Below are positions 18,562 to 26,977 of a DNA stretch of 64,000 nucleotides, one piece after another. Position 1 is the stretch's first letter. Each line of letters starts with the position of its first letter. Source of the DNA: IMCC45349 sp047219225. Lineage in GTDB: Bacteria > Bacteroidota > Bacteroidia > Flavobacteriales > Flavobacteriaceae. The position numbers and the translations under genes were made by a program. The stretch is from NCBI RefSeq assembly GCF_047219225.1, contig NZ_CP178208.1:682001-746000 (forward strand), read 5' to 3'. The notes beneath the pieces were generated by a model. That model was given only the letters and a program-made list of their open reading frames with translations. It did no database searches and was not told the DNA's origin.

Positions 18562-18885
18562 TTACATATATTTTAAAAAGCTAAAAAAAGATCTTGATTT
18601 TATATAATTAAGGTCTTTTTCGTTTACATACGCTTCCCTTTCAAATGAAATATTTCTGTAAGCTAATCTGTGATTTTTACAATCAATAAATCTAATTAAA
18701 TACTCTAAAAAATACCATATATAAAAAGGCAATACTAATAATTCCATCTGTTGTTGTAAATGTATTTTTTCGTGGTTTATCAATATCTTACTTGTTTTTA
18801 AAGATTTAAACTTTAAAAATATAAATGGGAAAAACGTAAGCCCCAAATAACCTTTTGGCACCAAAAACTTAGAAACTAAAATCAT
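18562..18885 (-). CDS. Mini HExxH protein, putative metalloprotease-like
   Basis: A 107-aa protein with HEKIH (H38, E39, H42) followed by QQQMELL and two aromatic hydrophobic stretches, then ISFEREAY (E82, E84), which resembles the ExEA third-ligand segment of M48/M56-like gluzincins. A hydrophobic N-terminus (about 1-25) could anchor it. Much shorter than known peptidases of these clans, so activity is unproven. It converges on the T9SS gene with only 3 bp between stops. Confidence 0.65.
   Translation of the reverse strand: MILVSKFLVPKGYLGLTFFPFIFLKFKSLKTSKILINHEKIHLQQQMELLVLPFYIWYFLEYLIRFIDCKNHRLAYRNISFEREAYVNEKDLNYIKSRSFFSFLKYM
18583..18622 (+). terminator. Terminator of the T9SS gene, lying inside the convergent gene
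   Basis: The stem AAAAAGATCTT/AAGGTCTTTTT (18585-18595 with 18610-18620, one G-U pair) begins 27 bp after the T9SS stop and lies in the 3' end of the minus-strand gene. The T-run forms part of the stem. Confidence 0.55.
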
Positions 18886-18920
18886 AAATTATATAAAACA
18901 AAAATCAATCCAAATTACAT

Positions 18921-18928
18921 TATCTTTG
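18921..18928 (+). promoter_or_regulatory. -7 promoter element before the DUF5522 gene and hutU
   Basis: TATCTTTG matches TAnnTTTG exactly but has no TTG at the usual distance. It ends only 7 bp before the ATG at 18936, which would give a leaderless or nearly leaderless transcript. Confidence 0.4.
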
Positions 18929-18935
18929 TCACTAT

Positions 18936-19103
18936 ATGAAAAAGATCATCCCAATAGAAGAAGGAGATTATTATTTAACACCTGAAGGATATCGTTGTTT
19001 CACTGAACAATACCACTTAAAAAGAGGCTATTGTTGCGAAAGTGGTTGTAGACACTGCCCTTATGGTTACGACAAAAAAACTAACACTCAAAAAACAAAC
19101 TAG
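18936..19103 (+). CDS. Cys-rich small protein, DUF5522 family
   Basis: A 55-aa protein: MKKIIPIEEGDYYLTPEG, then CF…YCCESGCRHCPYGYD near residues 22-46. Five cysteines in C-x(11)-CC-x(3)-C-x(2)-CP spacing plus the LTPEGY/HCPYGY wording identify the DUF5522 family, a probable metal- or Fe-S-binding peptide. The stop TAG at 19101-19103 shares its G with the GTG start of hutU, so translation of the two is probably coupled. Function unknown; the linkage hints at a role near histidine degradation or simply shared expression. Confidence 0.85.
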   Translation: MKKIIPIEEGDYYLTPEGYRCFTEQYHLKRGYCCESGCRHCPYGYDKKTNTQKTN

Positions 19104-21112
19104 TGCATACAGAAGTATTAAATTTTAAAGAGCAAATTCTTGAAGGTATTCCAAACGAGTTACCTCAAGCAAAACCATTCAACCCAGAAATAAATCATGC
19201 GCCAAAACGTAAAGAAATATTATCTGATGAGGAAAAAAAATTAGCTTTAAAAAATGCATTGAGGTATTTTGATAAAAAACACCACGCTACCCTAATTCCT
19301 GAATTCAAAAATGAATTAGAGACTTATGGACGTATATACATGTATAGACTTAGACCAGATTACAAAATGTATGCACGACCAATTGATGAGTACCCAGCTA
19401 ATTCTAAGCAAGCAGCAGCTATTATGCTTATGATTCAAAACAATCTAGACTATGCTGTCGCGCAACATCCACATGAGTTAATTACTTATGGTGGAAATGG
19501 AGCTGTGTTTTCAAATTGGGCTCAATATAGGCTTACGATGAAGTACTTAGCAGAAATGAGTGATGAGCAAACATTAGTAATGTACTCTGGACATCCTATG
19601 GGATTATTTCCATCGCATAAAGATGCACCACGTGTTGTAGTAACCAACGGAATGATGATTCCAAACTATTCGCAGCCTGATGACTGGGAGAAATTTAATG
19701 CCTTAGGAGTCACTCAATATGGACAAATGACAGCTGGAAGCTATATGTATATTGGCCCTCAAGGAATTGTTCATGGCACAACAATTACTGTTTTAAATGG
19801 TTTTAGAAAAATTAAAAAAAGCCCTAAAGGTCATGTTTTTGTAACTTCTGGTTTGGGTGGAATGTCTGGAGCACAACCAAAAGCTGGGAACATTGCTGGT
19901 TGTATTACAGTTTGTGCTGAAGTGAATCCAAAAATTACACAAGTACGCTTAGACCAAGGATGGATTGATGAAAAAATTACTGATTTAGATGAATTAGTTG
20001 TAAGAGTAACTAAAGCTAAAGCAAATCAAGAAACTATATCAATAGCTTATTTAGGAAACATTGTTGATGTTTGGGAAAAGTTTGATGAAGAAAGCATACA
20101 AATAGATTTAGGTAGTGATCAAACATCACTTCACAATCCTTGGGCTGGAGGTTATTATCCAGTTGGATTATCGTTTGATGATGCTAATGAAATGATGGCA
20201 AATAATCCTGAATTATTCAAAGAAAAAGTACAAGCATCTTTACGTCGTCATGCAACAGCCATAAATAAGCACACAGCTAAAGGCACTTACTTTTTTGATT
20301 ATGGTAATGCCTTTTTACTTGAAGCTTCTAGAGCTGGTGCTGATGTGATGGCAGACAACCCAGCACTTGGTAGAGAATTTAAATACCCAAGTTATGTACA
20401 AGATATAATGGGACCTATGTGTTTTGATTATGGGTTTGGCCCTTTTAGATGGGTTTGTACATCAGGAAAACCTGAAGATTTAGCAAAAACAGATGCTATA
20501 GCCTGTCAAATTCTTGAAGAAATTAAACAAAATTCTCCTGAAGAGATACAGCAACAGATGTCTGATAATATTCAGTGGATAAAAGGTGCTCAAGAAAATA
20601 AATTAGTTGTTGGCTCACAAGCAAGAATTCTTTATGCAGATGCAGAAGGAAGAGCAAAAATTGCAAAAGCATTTAATGATGCCATTGCTAATGGAGATAT
20701 TGGCTATGTAGTACTTGGTAGAGATCACCATGATGTATCTGGAACTGATTCACCATACCGAGAAACTTCAAATATTTATGATGGCTCAAGATTTACAGCA
20801 GACATGGCTATTCATAACGTTATTGGAGATAGTTTTAGAGGCGCTACCTGGGTAAGTATTCACAATGGTGGAGGCGTTGGCTGGGGAGAAGTTATGAACG
20901 GAGGATTTGGTATGGTTCTTGATGGTAGTTTAGACGCAGAAAGACGCTTAAAATCAATGTTATTTTGGGATGTCAATAATGGTATTGCTAGACGTAGTTG
21001 GGCTAGAAATGAAGAAGCTGTTTTTGCAATAAAACGTGCGATGGAAATAGAGCCTAATTTAAAAGTAACATTACCAAACACAGTAGATGAAGACTTATTA
21101 AACTCGTTATAA
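19103..21112 (+). CDS. hutU: Urocanate hydratase
   Basis: A 669-aa urocanase, the long form usual in Bacteroidota and eukaryotes (proteobacterial ones are about 555 aa). It uses NAD+ as an electrophilic cofactor to turn urocanate into imidazolone propionate in histidine breakdown. Diagnostic stretches: ITYGGNGAVFSNWAQYRLTM, YSGHPMGLFPSH, VTSGLGGMSGAQPKAG, DYGFGPFRWVCTSG and SIHNGGGVGWGEVMNGGFG. The GTG start overlaps the DUF5522 stop by 1 nt and no better ATG lies nearby. No hutH, hutI or hutG is in the window, so the pathway is split in this genome. Confidence 0.97.
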   Translation: MHTEVLNFKEQILEGIPNELPQAKPFNPEINHAPKRKEILSDEEKKLALKNALRYFDKKHHATLIPEFKNELETYGRIYMYRLRPDYKMYARPIDEYPANSKQAAAIMLMIQNNLDYAVAQHPHELITYGGNGAVFSNWAQYRLTMKYLAEMSDEQTLVMYSGHPMGLFPSHKDAPRVVVTNGMMIPNYSQPDDWEKFNALGVTQYGQMTAGSYMYIGPQGIVHGTTITVLNGFRKIKKSPKGHVFVTSGLGGMSGAQPKAGNIAGCITVCAEVNPKITQVRLDQGWIDEKITDLDELVVRVTKAKANQETISIAYLGNIVDVWEKFDEESIQIDLGSDQTSLHNPWAGGYYPVGLSFDDANEMMANNPELFKEKVQASLRRHATAINKHTAKGTYFFDYGNAFLLEASRAGADVMADNPALGREFKYPSYVQDIMGPMCFDYGFGPFRWVCTSGKPEDLAKTDAIACQILEEIKQNSPEEIQQQMSDNIQWIKGAQENKLVVGSQARILYADAEGRAKIAKAFNDAIANGDIGYVVLGRDHHDVSGTDSPYRETSNIYDGSRFTADMAIHNVIGDSFRGATWVSIHNGGGVGWGEVMNGGFGMVLDGSLDAERRLKSMLFWDVNNGIARRSWARNEEAVFAIKRAMEIEPNLKVTLPNTVDEDLLNSL

Positions 21113-21136
21113 CCACTAACAAAAAATTTAAAAGCA

Positions 21137-21673
21137 ATGAAAAAGTTAATTATCTTATTACCATTAGCAATGTTGTTTTTAGTCACTTCTTGCTCGTCTG
21201 TAAGAGTTGCGGCTGATTATGATAAAAATGCCAATTTCAATTCATATAAAACCTTTGCATTTTACAAAACTGGGATTGATAAAGCTGAGATTAGCGATTT
21301 AGATAAACGAAGAATATTAAGAGCTATCGAAGCAGAGTTATTTGCCAAAGGATATACAAAATCTGAAAATCCAGATATTTTAGTGAGCATTTTCACAAAA
21401 GAAAGAGAAAAGATTAATGTTTACAATAATGGTTTTGGACCTTATGGATATGGTTGGGGATGGAGTCCTTGGTACTGGAATAACAACTATAGTGTTTCTA
21501 GCTCTACAGAAGGCACCTTATATGTCGATCTTATTGATGCGAAGAAAAAAGAATTAGTATGGCAAGGTATGGGAAGTGGCTATATATCTCAAAACATGAA
21601 AAAAAAGGAAGAACGCATTAAAGAGTTTGTATCAAAAATTATGGAGAAGTATCCTCCAGGAATTTCACAATAA
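21137..21673 (+). CDS. DUF4136 lipoprotein
   Basis: A 178-aa predicted lipoprotein (lipobox VTSC at about residue 19). The body reads VRVAADYDKNANFNSYKTFAFYKTG … KRRILRAIEAELFAKGYTKSENPDILVSIFTK, the classical DUF4136 pattern, followed by a Gly/Tyr/Trp-rich loop (GFGPYGYGWGWSPWYWNNNY) and WQGMGSGYI. It is an outer-membrane-associated protein of unknown role, 24 bp after hutU and probably on the same transcript. Confidence 0.9.
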   Translation: MKKLIILLPLAMLFLVTSCSSVRVAADYDKNANFNSYKTFAFYKTGIDKAEISDLDKRRILRAIEAELFAKGYTKSENPDILVSIFTKEREKINVYNNGFGPYGYGWGWSPWYWNNNYSVSSSTEGTLYVDLIDAKKKELVWQGMGSGYISQNMKKKEERIKEFVSKIMEKYPPGISQ

Positions 21674-21681
21674 ACATAACT

Positions 21682-21711
21682 AAAAAAGCAACCAGAAGGT
21701 TGCTTTTTTTT
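21682..21711. terminator. Bidirectional terminator between convergent genes
   Basis: GCAACC/GGTTGC (21688-21693 with 21698-21703), loop AGAA, has A6 to the left and T7 to the right. Confidence 0.88.
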
Positions 21712-21714
21712 GTA

Positions 21715-22521
21715 TTAAAACACCCAGTTTTTATAACTCGAAGACGCTTCAAGTGTTTCTTCTAATTCATCCTCTAAAGCAGAAAAAAAGTCTATTCCTG
21801 TTAAGTTTTCAATGGTATCTACAGGAACTACAAAGCTTGTTAAAGCATTATTAGACGCTACATGTTCCATTAAAAATGCTATCATTTTTGGATTGCCATT
21901 ATTATAATCCATTACCACTTTATAGAAATAATACGGAACAGCAACTTCTTCTTCTCCTATCGTTTTCAACTCTCCCTTTAAAACTCCTCCAGTTACCACA
22001 TAAACACCATCGTACTTATTAGCCCAATAACGCACTTTTTGCTCTAGGGAATTCCATATACCTGAATTAAAATCATGTGTTTGCGGAGAAATATTACTAG
22101 TTAAAAAAGTTTCATCATGAGCTTCTTTACTATACTTTCTATCTCCAGCTGGACACAAATGTCCTTTATCATAACCAGACTTTTTATAATTCTTCCAATG
22201 TGCTGCTTTTGTTTTTACAGCTGAATCTATTTCAAAATAAGGTCTTTTATAATTTGTCTTTGACAAATGTGTTTTCTTTAATTCGTAAGCAACCCATTCG
22301 GCTTGCTCATACTTTTCGTTATACGACAACGAATAGCCTTCATGATGAACAACTTGTCCAGTTGTACTTGTTGGTAAGAAAAACTCTTTTGTATCTGGTT
22401 TAACTTGTGCGCCTTGATTAATGATTTGAGTTTCTTCTTTATCATTTAAATAAAATTCAAAAGCATAGACTCCTAAAATAATTACAACAGCTACAATTGA
22501 GTATAATGTTTTTTTATTCAT
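21715..22521 (-). CDS. DNA/RNA non-specific endonuclease (NUC1 family), membrane-anchored
   Basis: A 268-aa protein with one N-terminal hydrophobic anchor (about residues 5-22) and a beta-beta-alpha-metal nuclease domain. The family's DRGH motif appears as YDKGHLCPAGDRKYS with catalytic H121. NISPQTHDFNSGIWNSLE supplies the metal-binding Asn and the following helix. It cleaves single- or double-stranded nucleic acid and probably faces the periplasm, where it could scavenge DNA. It starts 2 bp after the permease gene ends, in a minus-strand group with the permease and Prc. Confidence 0.92.
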   Translation of the reverse strand: MNKKTLYSIVAVVIILGVYAFEFYLNDKEETQIINQGAQVKPDTKEFFLPTSTTGQVVHHEGYSLSYNEKYEQAEWVAYELKKTHLSKTNYKRPYFEIDSAVKTKAAHWKNYKKSGYDKGHLCPAGDRKYSKEAHDETFLTSNISPQTHDFNSGIWNSLEQKVRYWANKYDGVYVVTGGVLKGELKTIGEEEVAVPYYFYKVVMDYNNGNPKMIAFLMEHVASNNALTSFVVPVDTIENLTGIDFFSALEDELEETLEASSSYKNWVF

Positions 22522-22523
22522 CT

Positions 22524-23618
22524 TTAATTTTTAACATCTAAAGCATCTCTTAAAGTATTACCTATAAGCATAAACGCCATTACTAAACTCATAATGCATA
22601 ACCCAGGAATAATTGCTAGATAAGGTTTACCAAGAATTATATAGTTATAATGATCTTTAATCATCGCTCCCCAACTTGCCATTGGCGGTTGTGCTCCAAT
22701 ACCTAAAAAACTTAAACCACTTTCTATTAAAATTGCAGCTGCAAAATTAGCAGCAGATATCACTATAACTGGCGCTAATATGTTTGGTAAAATATGTTTC
22801 AATATTATGCGTCCATCTGTGTATCCTAATGCGCGAGCAGCAGTAACATACTGCATTTCTTTTGCGCTTATTATTTGCCCTCTCACTACTCTAGCAACTT
22901 CAACCCACATAGTTAATCCTACTGCAATAAAAACTTGCCAAAATCCTTTTCCTAAAGCTAATGTAATTGCAATTACTAATAATAAAGTAGGGATTGACCA
23001 TGTGACATTAATTAACCACATTATTACTGCGTCAATTTTCCCTCCATAATAACCAGCTATACTCCCAAATAAAATCCCAATTACTAACGAAATAAATACT
23101 GCTACAAACCCAATAAAAAAAGATATTCTTGCTCCAACCAATACTCTACTCAATAAGTCTCGTCCATATTTATCTGTCCCAAATACAAACGTCCTATTAG
23201 TTATAAAAGTTTCGGGATTTTCATCTTTAAAAACAGTTAATGCTATTGTTTTTGCTTGACCTTGCAAACCATCGGAAGCATATTCAGTATAGGTTAATTC
23301 ATTGTCGTTAATTTGATATTTTGAAATAGGGATTTCGGTATCGTTTGTTTTTACACCAAAAAATATTTTATCTAAAACACCTTGTGCTATACTATTTTGA
23401 GAAGGTATTGTTAACATTTGCACTTTAAAACCAGGTTTTTGAGAATGAATACTCAAGTGCATTTGATTTGCATATTGAGAATTGTCTGGCGAAATTACAT
23501 ATGCGAAAATTGAAATAAGTCCAACTACTACAATAAACCAAAAACTTAAAACGCCCCAAAAGTTTTTCTTAAACTTTTGGAGCGCTAAACTCGTTAATGA
23601 GTTATTATTTTTACTCAT
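22524..23618 (-). CDS. Oligopeptide-type ABC transporter permease (OppC/DppC family)
   Basis: A 364-aa inner-membrane permease. TM1 is at about residues 20-43, followed by an unusually long extracytoplasmic segment (about 45-140) containing TDKYGRDLLSRVLVGARISF, the OppC hallmark. About five more helices follow and the EAA loop reads ALGYTDGRIILKHILPNILAPVIV. Usual OppC length is about 300; the extra sits in the TM1-TM2 loop. The partner permease, ATPases and binding protein are not in the window. It lies 3 bp from Prc on one side and 2 bp from the nuclease on the other. Confidence 0.92.
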   Translation of the reverse strand: MSKNNNSLTSLALQKFKKNFWGVLSFWFIVVVGLISIFAYVISPDNSQYANQMHLSIHSQKPGFKVQMLTIPSQNSIAQGVLDKIFFGVKTNDTEIPISKYQINDNELTYTEYASDGLQGQAKTIALTVFKDENPETFITNRTFVFGTDKYGRDLLSRVLVGARISFFIGFVAVFISLVIGILFGSIAGYYGGKIDAVIMWLINVTWSIPTLLLVIAITLALGKGFWQVFIAVGLTMWVEVARVVRGQIISAKEMQYVTAARALGYTDGRIILKHILPNILAPVIVISAANFAAAILIESGLSFLGIGAQPPMASWGAMIKDHYNYIILGKPYLAIIPGLCIMSLVMAFMLIGNTLRDALDVKN

Positions 23619-23621
23619 TTA

Positions 23622-25754
23622 TTATTCTTTAATTGTAGAAGCTACCTTTTTTATACTATAAGACATTTTTAAGTCACTAAGCACATTTAAAGCTTCTTCT
23701 ACATAAACATCTTTACTCAAATTAGTATGCCAACGTTCTCTTCTAGACTTTAAAATTGTGTCATTTTCCATTAATTTCAATTCATATGGCAAAGAGTTAA
23801 ACGTTAAATTAGTTTTATAATCAGAAATCTTATCAAAACGTTTTGCTTCTTCTTCGTTAAGCTCTAATTTCTTTTTATAATCATTATAGTTTAATGAATA
23901 TAAGTTTTCATCTCTAATCTTCTTAATCCATCTAGCGTTTTCATCAATAAGTTTTAATTGATCACTATTCGCCATTCGCTCTTTACTTTTACTAATAGTA
24001 GTATCATAATCAAAATAACTATCCCAAAGCGTATATTTTGCCGAATCTATTTGATCCCAAGGTAATGGATTGTCTTGATTTTTTTCACCTATATCAATAT
24101 AACTGTATCTATCTGGAACTACAACATCACTTTTAACTCCTTCTAATTGCACAGAACCTCCATTAATTCTATAATACTTTTGTATAGTGTACTTTAATGC
24201 TCCTAAATCTCCATTAGTATTATTTCTCACAAATCGATTAAGGTCAATAAACGTTTGAACTGTTCCTTTACCAAAAGTTTGTTTACTTCCAATTACTATT
24301 CCTCTTTTATAATCTTGCATTGCAGCTGCTAAAATCTCTGAAGCTGATGCTGAAAACTCATCAACTAACACTACTAATGGTCCATCCCAAACTATAGATC
24401 TATCTCTATCTCTATATACTGATGCTGGTTCTCCAGTAGTACGAACCTGTACAATTGGTCCTTCTTTAATAAACAAACCAGCCATATCTACTACAGTTTT
24501 AAGAAAACCTCCTCCGTTTCCTCTTAAGTCCAAAACTAAACCTTCCATTCCTTCAGCCTTTAAACGCTCAATTTCCTTTTTTATATCACTGGCTGCATTA
24601 CGCTTATTATAATCTTCTGCATCAGCATAAAAACCTGGTAAATTAATCACTCCAAATGTTTTGTCATTTTTCTTTACAACAGACGATTTAGCATATGTTT
24701 CTTCTAATTCAATAACATCTCTTGGTATTGATAAATCTTCAATAGTACCATCTACTTTTTTTAGCGTAAGAATTACATTAGTTCCTTTTGGACCCTTAAT
24801 ATACTTTACAGCATCATCTGTACGCATTCCCACAACGCTTACTGCTTCTTCTTCATCTTCTTGTCTTACTTTTAAGATAATGTCACCAGCTTCTAATTTA
24901 TTTTGTCTCCATGCAGAACCTCCAGAAATAAGCTCAATGATTGTTATATTTTGTCCTTTCTTTTGAAGTCTTGCTCCAATACCTTCGTACTTTCCAGACA
25001 TTTGTACATCAAAATCTTCTTTCGCTTTTGGAGCAAAATAATAAGTATGAGGATCAAACTCTCTAGCAATAGTATTGATGTAAACAGATACTAATTCTTG
25101 TCGTTCTCTATCTTGAATAAAATCGTATAAATCATCCATTAATTTTAAAGTCATTTCTCTTGCCTCAACTTCTATTTCAGCATCAGACTTCACTACATAA
25201 TCCTTATTATCTTTTATTTCTCTTTCTTGCTCAGAAATTAAATCATGGTAATTAGCTATCGCAGAAAACTTAAGTTGTTTTCTCCAACGCTCTTTCATTT
25301 CCTTTTTACTCTTCACATACCCTTTATTTTCGTAGTCAGCATCATAATCCTCCTCTTTCGAAAAATCAAAAGGTGTTTCTAATATGTCTTTGTAAATAGC
25401 TTTAGCTTCATCAATTCTAACTAAAAGCTTATCATAAGTTAGGTTGAAAAAAGCCAAATCATACTCTAATACTTGATTGTCTATCTCATTTTTATATGCT
25501 TCAAACACTTCTATATCTGATTCATAAAAATACCTTTTATAAGGGTCAATTTGTGTCATATAGTCGTTAAACACATTCGAAGAAAAATCATCATTAATAT
25601 CTTTAGGATCAAAATGCCCTTCTTCCAAAACATAAGACACTAACTGCACTAATAACTTGTCTTTGTCAGAATCTTCAAAAGATTTAGCTGTAAAACTACA
25701 TGAAGCAAATGCTAATAATAGAATTAGCATTAATATGTTATAATTCCTTTTCAT
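23622..25754 (-). CDS. prc: Carboxy-terminal processing peptidase (tail-specific protease, S41)
   Basis: A 710-aa lipoprotein-like protease (ASCSFTAKS near residue 19). The N-terminal helical region holds the Prc-type MTQIDPYKRYF motif, and a PDZ domain at about residues 240-330 includes GIGARLQKKGQN and AGDIILKV. The S41 catalytic core reads DEFSASASEILAAAMQDYKRG with probable nucleophile S470 and FGKGTVQ with the general-base lysine K496. A C-terminal DUF3340-like helical domain follows. Size matches E. coli Prc (682 aa). It degrades or trims periplasmic proteins from their C-terminus. First gene of the minus-strand set with the permease and nuclease. Confidence 0.95.
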   Translation of the reverse strand: MKRNYNILMLILLLAFASCSFTAKSFEDSDKDKLLVQLVSYVLEEGHFDPKDINDDFSSNVFNDYMTQIDPYKRYFYESDIEVFEAYKNEIDNQVLEYDLAFFNLTYDKLLVRIDEAKAIYKDILETPFDFSKEEDYDADYENKGYVKSKKEMKERWRKQLKFSAIANYHDLISEQEREIKDNKDYVVKSDAEIEVEAREMTLKLMDDLYDFIQDRERQELVSVYINTIAREFDPHTYYFAPKAKEDFDVQMSGKYEGIGARLQKKGQNITIIELISGGSAWRQNKLEAGDIILKVRQEDEEEAVSVVGMRTDDAVKYIKGPKGTNVILTLKKVDGTIEDLSIPRDVIELEETYAKSSVVKKNDKTFGVINLPGFYADAEDYNKRNAASDIKKEIERLKAEGMEGLVLDLRGNGGGFLKTVVDMAGLFIKEGPIVQVRTTGEPASVYRDRDRSIVWDGPLVVLVDEFSASASEILAAAMQDYKRGIVIGSKQTFGKGTVQTFIDLNRFVRNNTNGDLGALKYTIQKYYRINGGSVQLEGVKSDVVVPDRYSYIDIGEKNQDNPLPWDQIDSAKYTLWDSYFDYDTTISKSKERMANSDQLKLIDENARWIKKIRDENLYSLNYNDYKKKLELNEEEAKRFDKISDYKTNLTFNSLPYELKLMENDTILKSRRERWHTNLSKDVYVEEALNVLSDLKMSYSIKKVASTIKE

Positions 25755-25880
25755 TTATATCTATTCTTTTTCTTTATTAAAATTTCATCTAAATTAAAGA
25801 AAAAATTATGCCAATATTAATGTTAGGCTACTAATTTTTTGTTAAACGCTTTAAAATACATATTTCAAGGTGAATTTACT

Positions 25881-25888
25881 TACTTTTG
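25881..25888 (+). promoter_or_regulatory. -7 promoter element of the surE operon
   Basis: TACTTTTG matches TAnnTTTG. It ends 25 nt before ATG 25914 and 13 nt before ATG 25902, which favours the shorter SurE. No TTG at the standard spacing. Confidence 0.5.
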
Positions 25889-25913
25889 CATTTGAAAAGT
25901 CATGAATCTAAAA

Positions 25914-26690
25914 ATGAAGAAAAAACCTTTAATATTAGTCACTAACGACGATGGCATTACTGCTCCAGGTATTAGAACGCTTATAAAAGTAATGAATTCT
26001 ATTGGCGATGTTGTTGTTGTAGCGCCAGATAGCCCTCAAAGCGGAATGGGACATGCAATTACAGTTAATGACACATTATACGTTAGGAAGGAAACCATCG
26101 ACAATGGACCTCAAGCAGAATATAGCACTTCAGGAACACCTGCTGACTGTGTAAAACTTGCTAGACATGAAATTTTAGATCGCGTTCCAGATTTATGTGT
26201 TTCTGGAATAAATCATGGATCTAACTCATCTATAAATGTAATTTATTCTGGTACGATGAGTGCAGCTATTGAAGCTGGTATTGAAGGGATTCCTGCTATT
26301 GGATTTTCTTTATGCGATTATAGCTGGCAAGCTAACTTTAAACCTTTTGAAACCTACATAAAAACTATCACTGAAAATGTTTTAAACAATGGACTCCCAA
26401 AGGGCATTGTATTGAATGTTAACTTCCCTAAAGTTGAAAATTCGGATGTAAAAGGTATTAAAGTATGTAGGCAAGCAAAAGCTAATTGGGTGGAGGAATT
26501 TGACAAACGACAAAATCCACATGGAAAAGATTATTACTGGCTTACTGGAAAATTTGTAAATTTAGATAGTGGTGAAGACACTGATGAATGGGCTTTAGAA
26601 CAAGGATATATTTCGGTAGTTCCTGTTCAATTTGATTTAACAGCTCACCAAATTATAAAAGAATTAAACTCTTGGTCATTTAATGAATAG
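25914..26690 (+). CDS. surE: 5'/3'-nucleotidase SurE
   Basis: A 258-aa SurE from this start (an in-frame ATG 12 nt upstream at 25902 would add MNLK). The metal site is NDDG with the two Asp near residues 12-13, followed by VVAPDSPQSGMGHAITVN, the family's APxxxxSG motif with ligand Ser. STSGTPADCVKL and SGINHGSNSSINVIYSGTMSAA complete the active site. It removes phosphate from nucleoside 5'/3'-monophosphates and polyphosphate in the cytoplasm. First gene of a five-gene plus-strand operon; it overlaps the next ORF by 8 nt. Confidence 0.96.
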   Translation: MKKKPLILVTNDDGITAPGIRTLIKVMNSIGDVVVVAPDSPQSGMGHAITVNDTLYVRKETIDNGPQAEYSTSGTPADCVKLARHEILDRVPDLCVSGINHGSNSSINVIYSGTMSAAIEAGIEGIPAIGFSLCDYSWQANFKPFETYIKTITENVLNNGLPKGIVLNVNFPKVENSDVKGIKVCRQAKANWVEEFDKRQNPHGKDYYWLTGKFVNLDSGEDTDEWALEQGYISVVPVQFDLTAHQIIKELNSWSFNE

Positions 26691-26976
26691 AAAAGAATTA
26701 TTAATAGGAATTATTGTTGGTGTAATAGCTAACGCTATTGGAGTAGTTATAGCTGCTACTATATTAGGTCAACTATCTGGACGTTCTGATGGGTTTATGA
26801 CAGTTATAGAAGCAGCACAATCTGAAAATTTCATTGGAAAACTAGTTAGTTTAGGTGCAATTTTAAACCTAATTTGTTTCTTTTACTTTTTAAGAAAAAA
26901 GAAAGATCATAGAGCTGGTGGAGTTTTACTTGCAACAGTTTTAATAGCTGTTTTTACCTTAATTATTAGATTATAA
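26683..26976 (+). CDS. Small membrane protein between surE and lpxB
   Basis: A 97-aa protein with three hydrophobic segments (about residues 7-30, 50-67 and 77-95) separated by short charged loops, including RKKKDHR. It overlaps the end of surE by 8 nt and ends 1 bp before lpxB, so it is translationally embedded in the operon. Not recognised as a named family. Confidence 0.75.
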   Translation: MNRKELLIGIIVGVIANAIGVVIAATILGQLSGRSDGFMTVIEAAQSENFIGKLVSLGAILNLICFFYFLRKKKDHRAGGVLLATVLIAVFTLIIRL

Positions 26977-26977
26977 T

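Noticed and set aside
20860..21186. Minus-strand open frame of 108 codons across the end of hutU
   Set aside because: It overlaps conserved hutU coding sequence and the DUF4136 signal peptide; amino-acid make-up is not gene-like.
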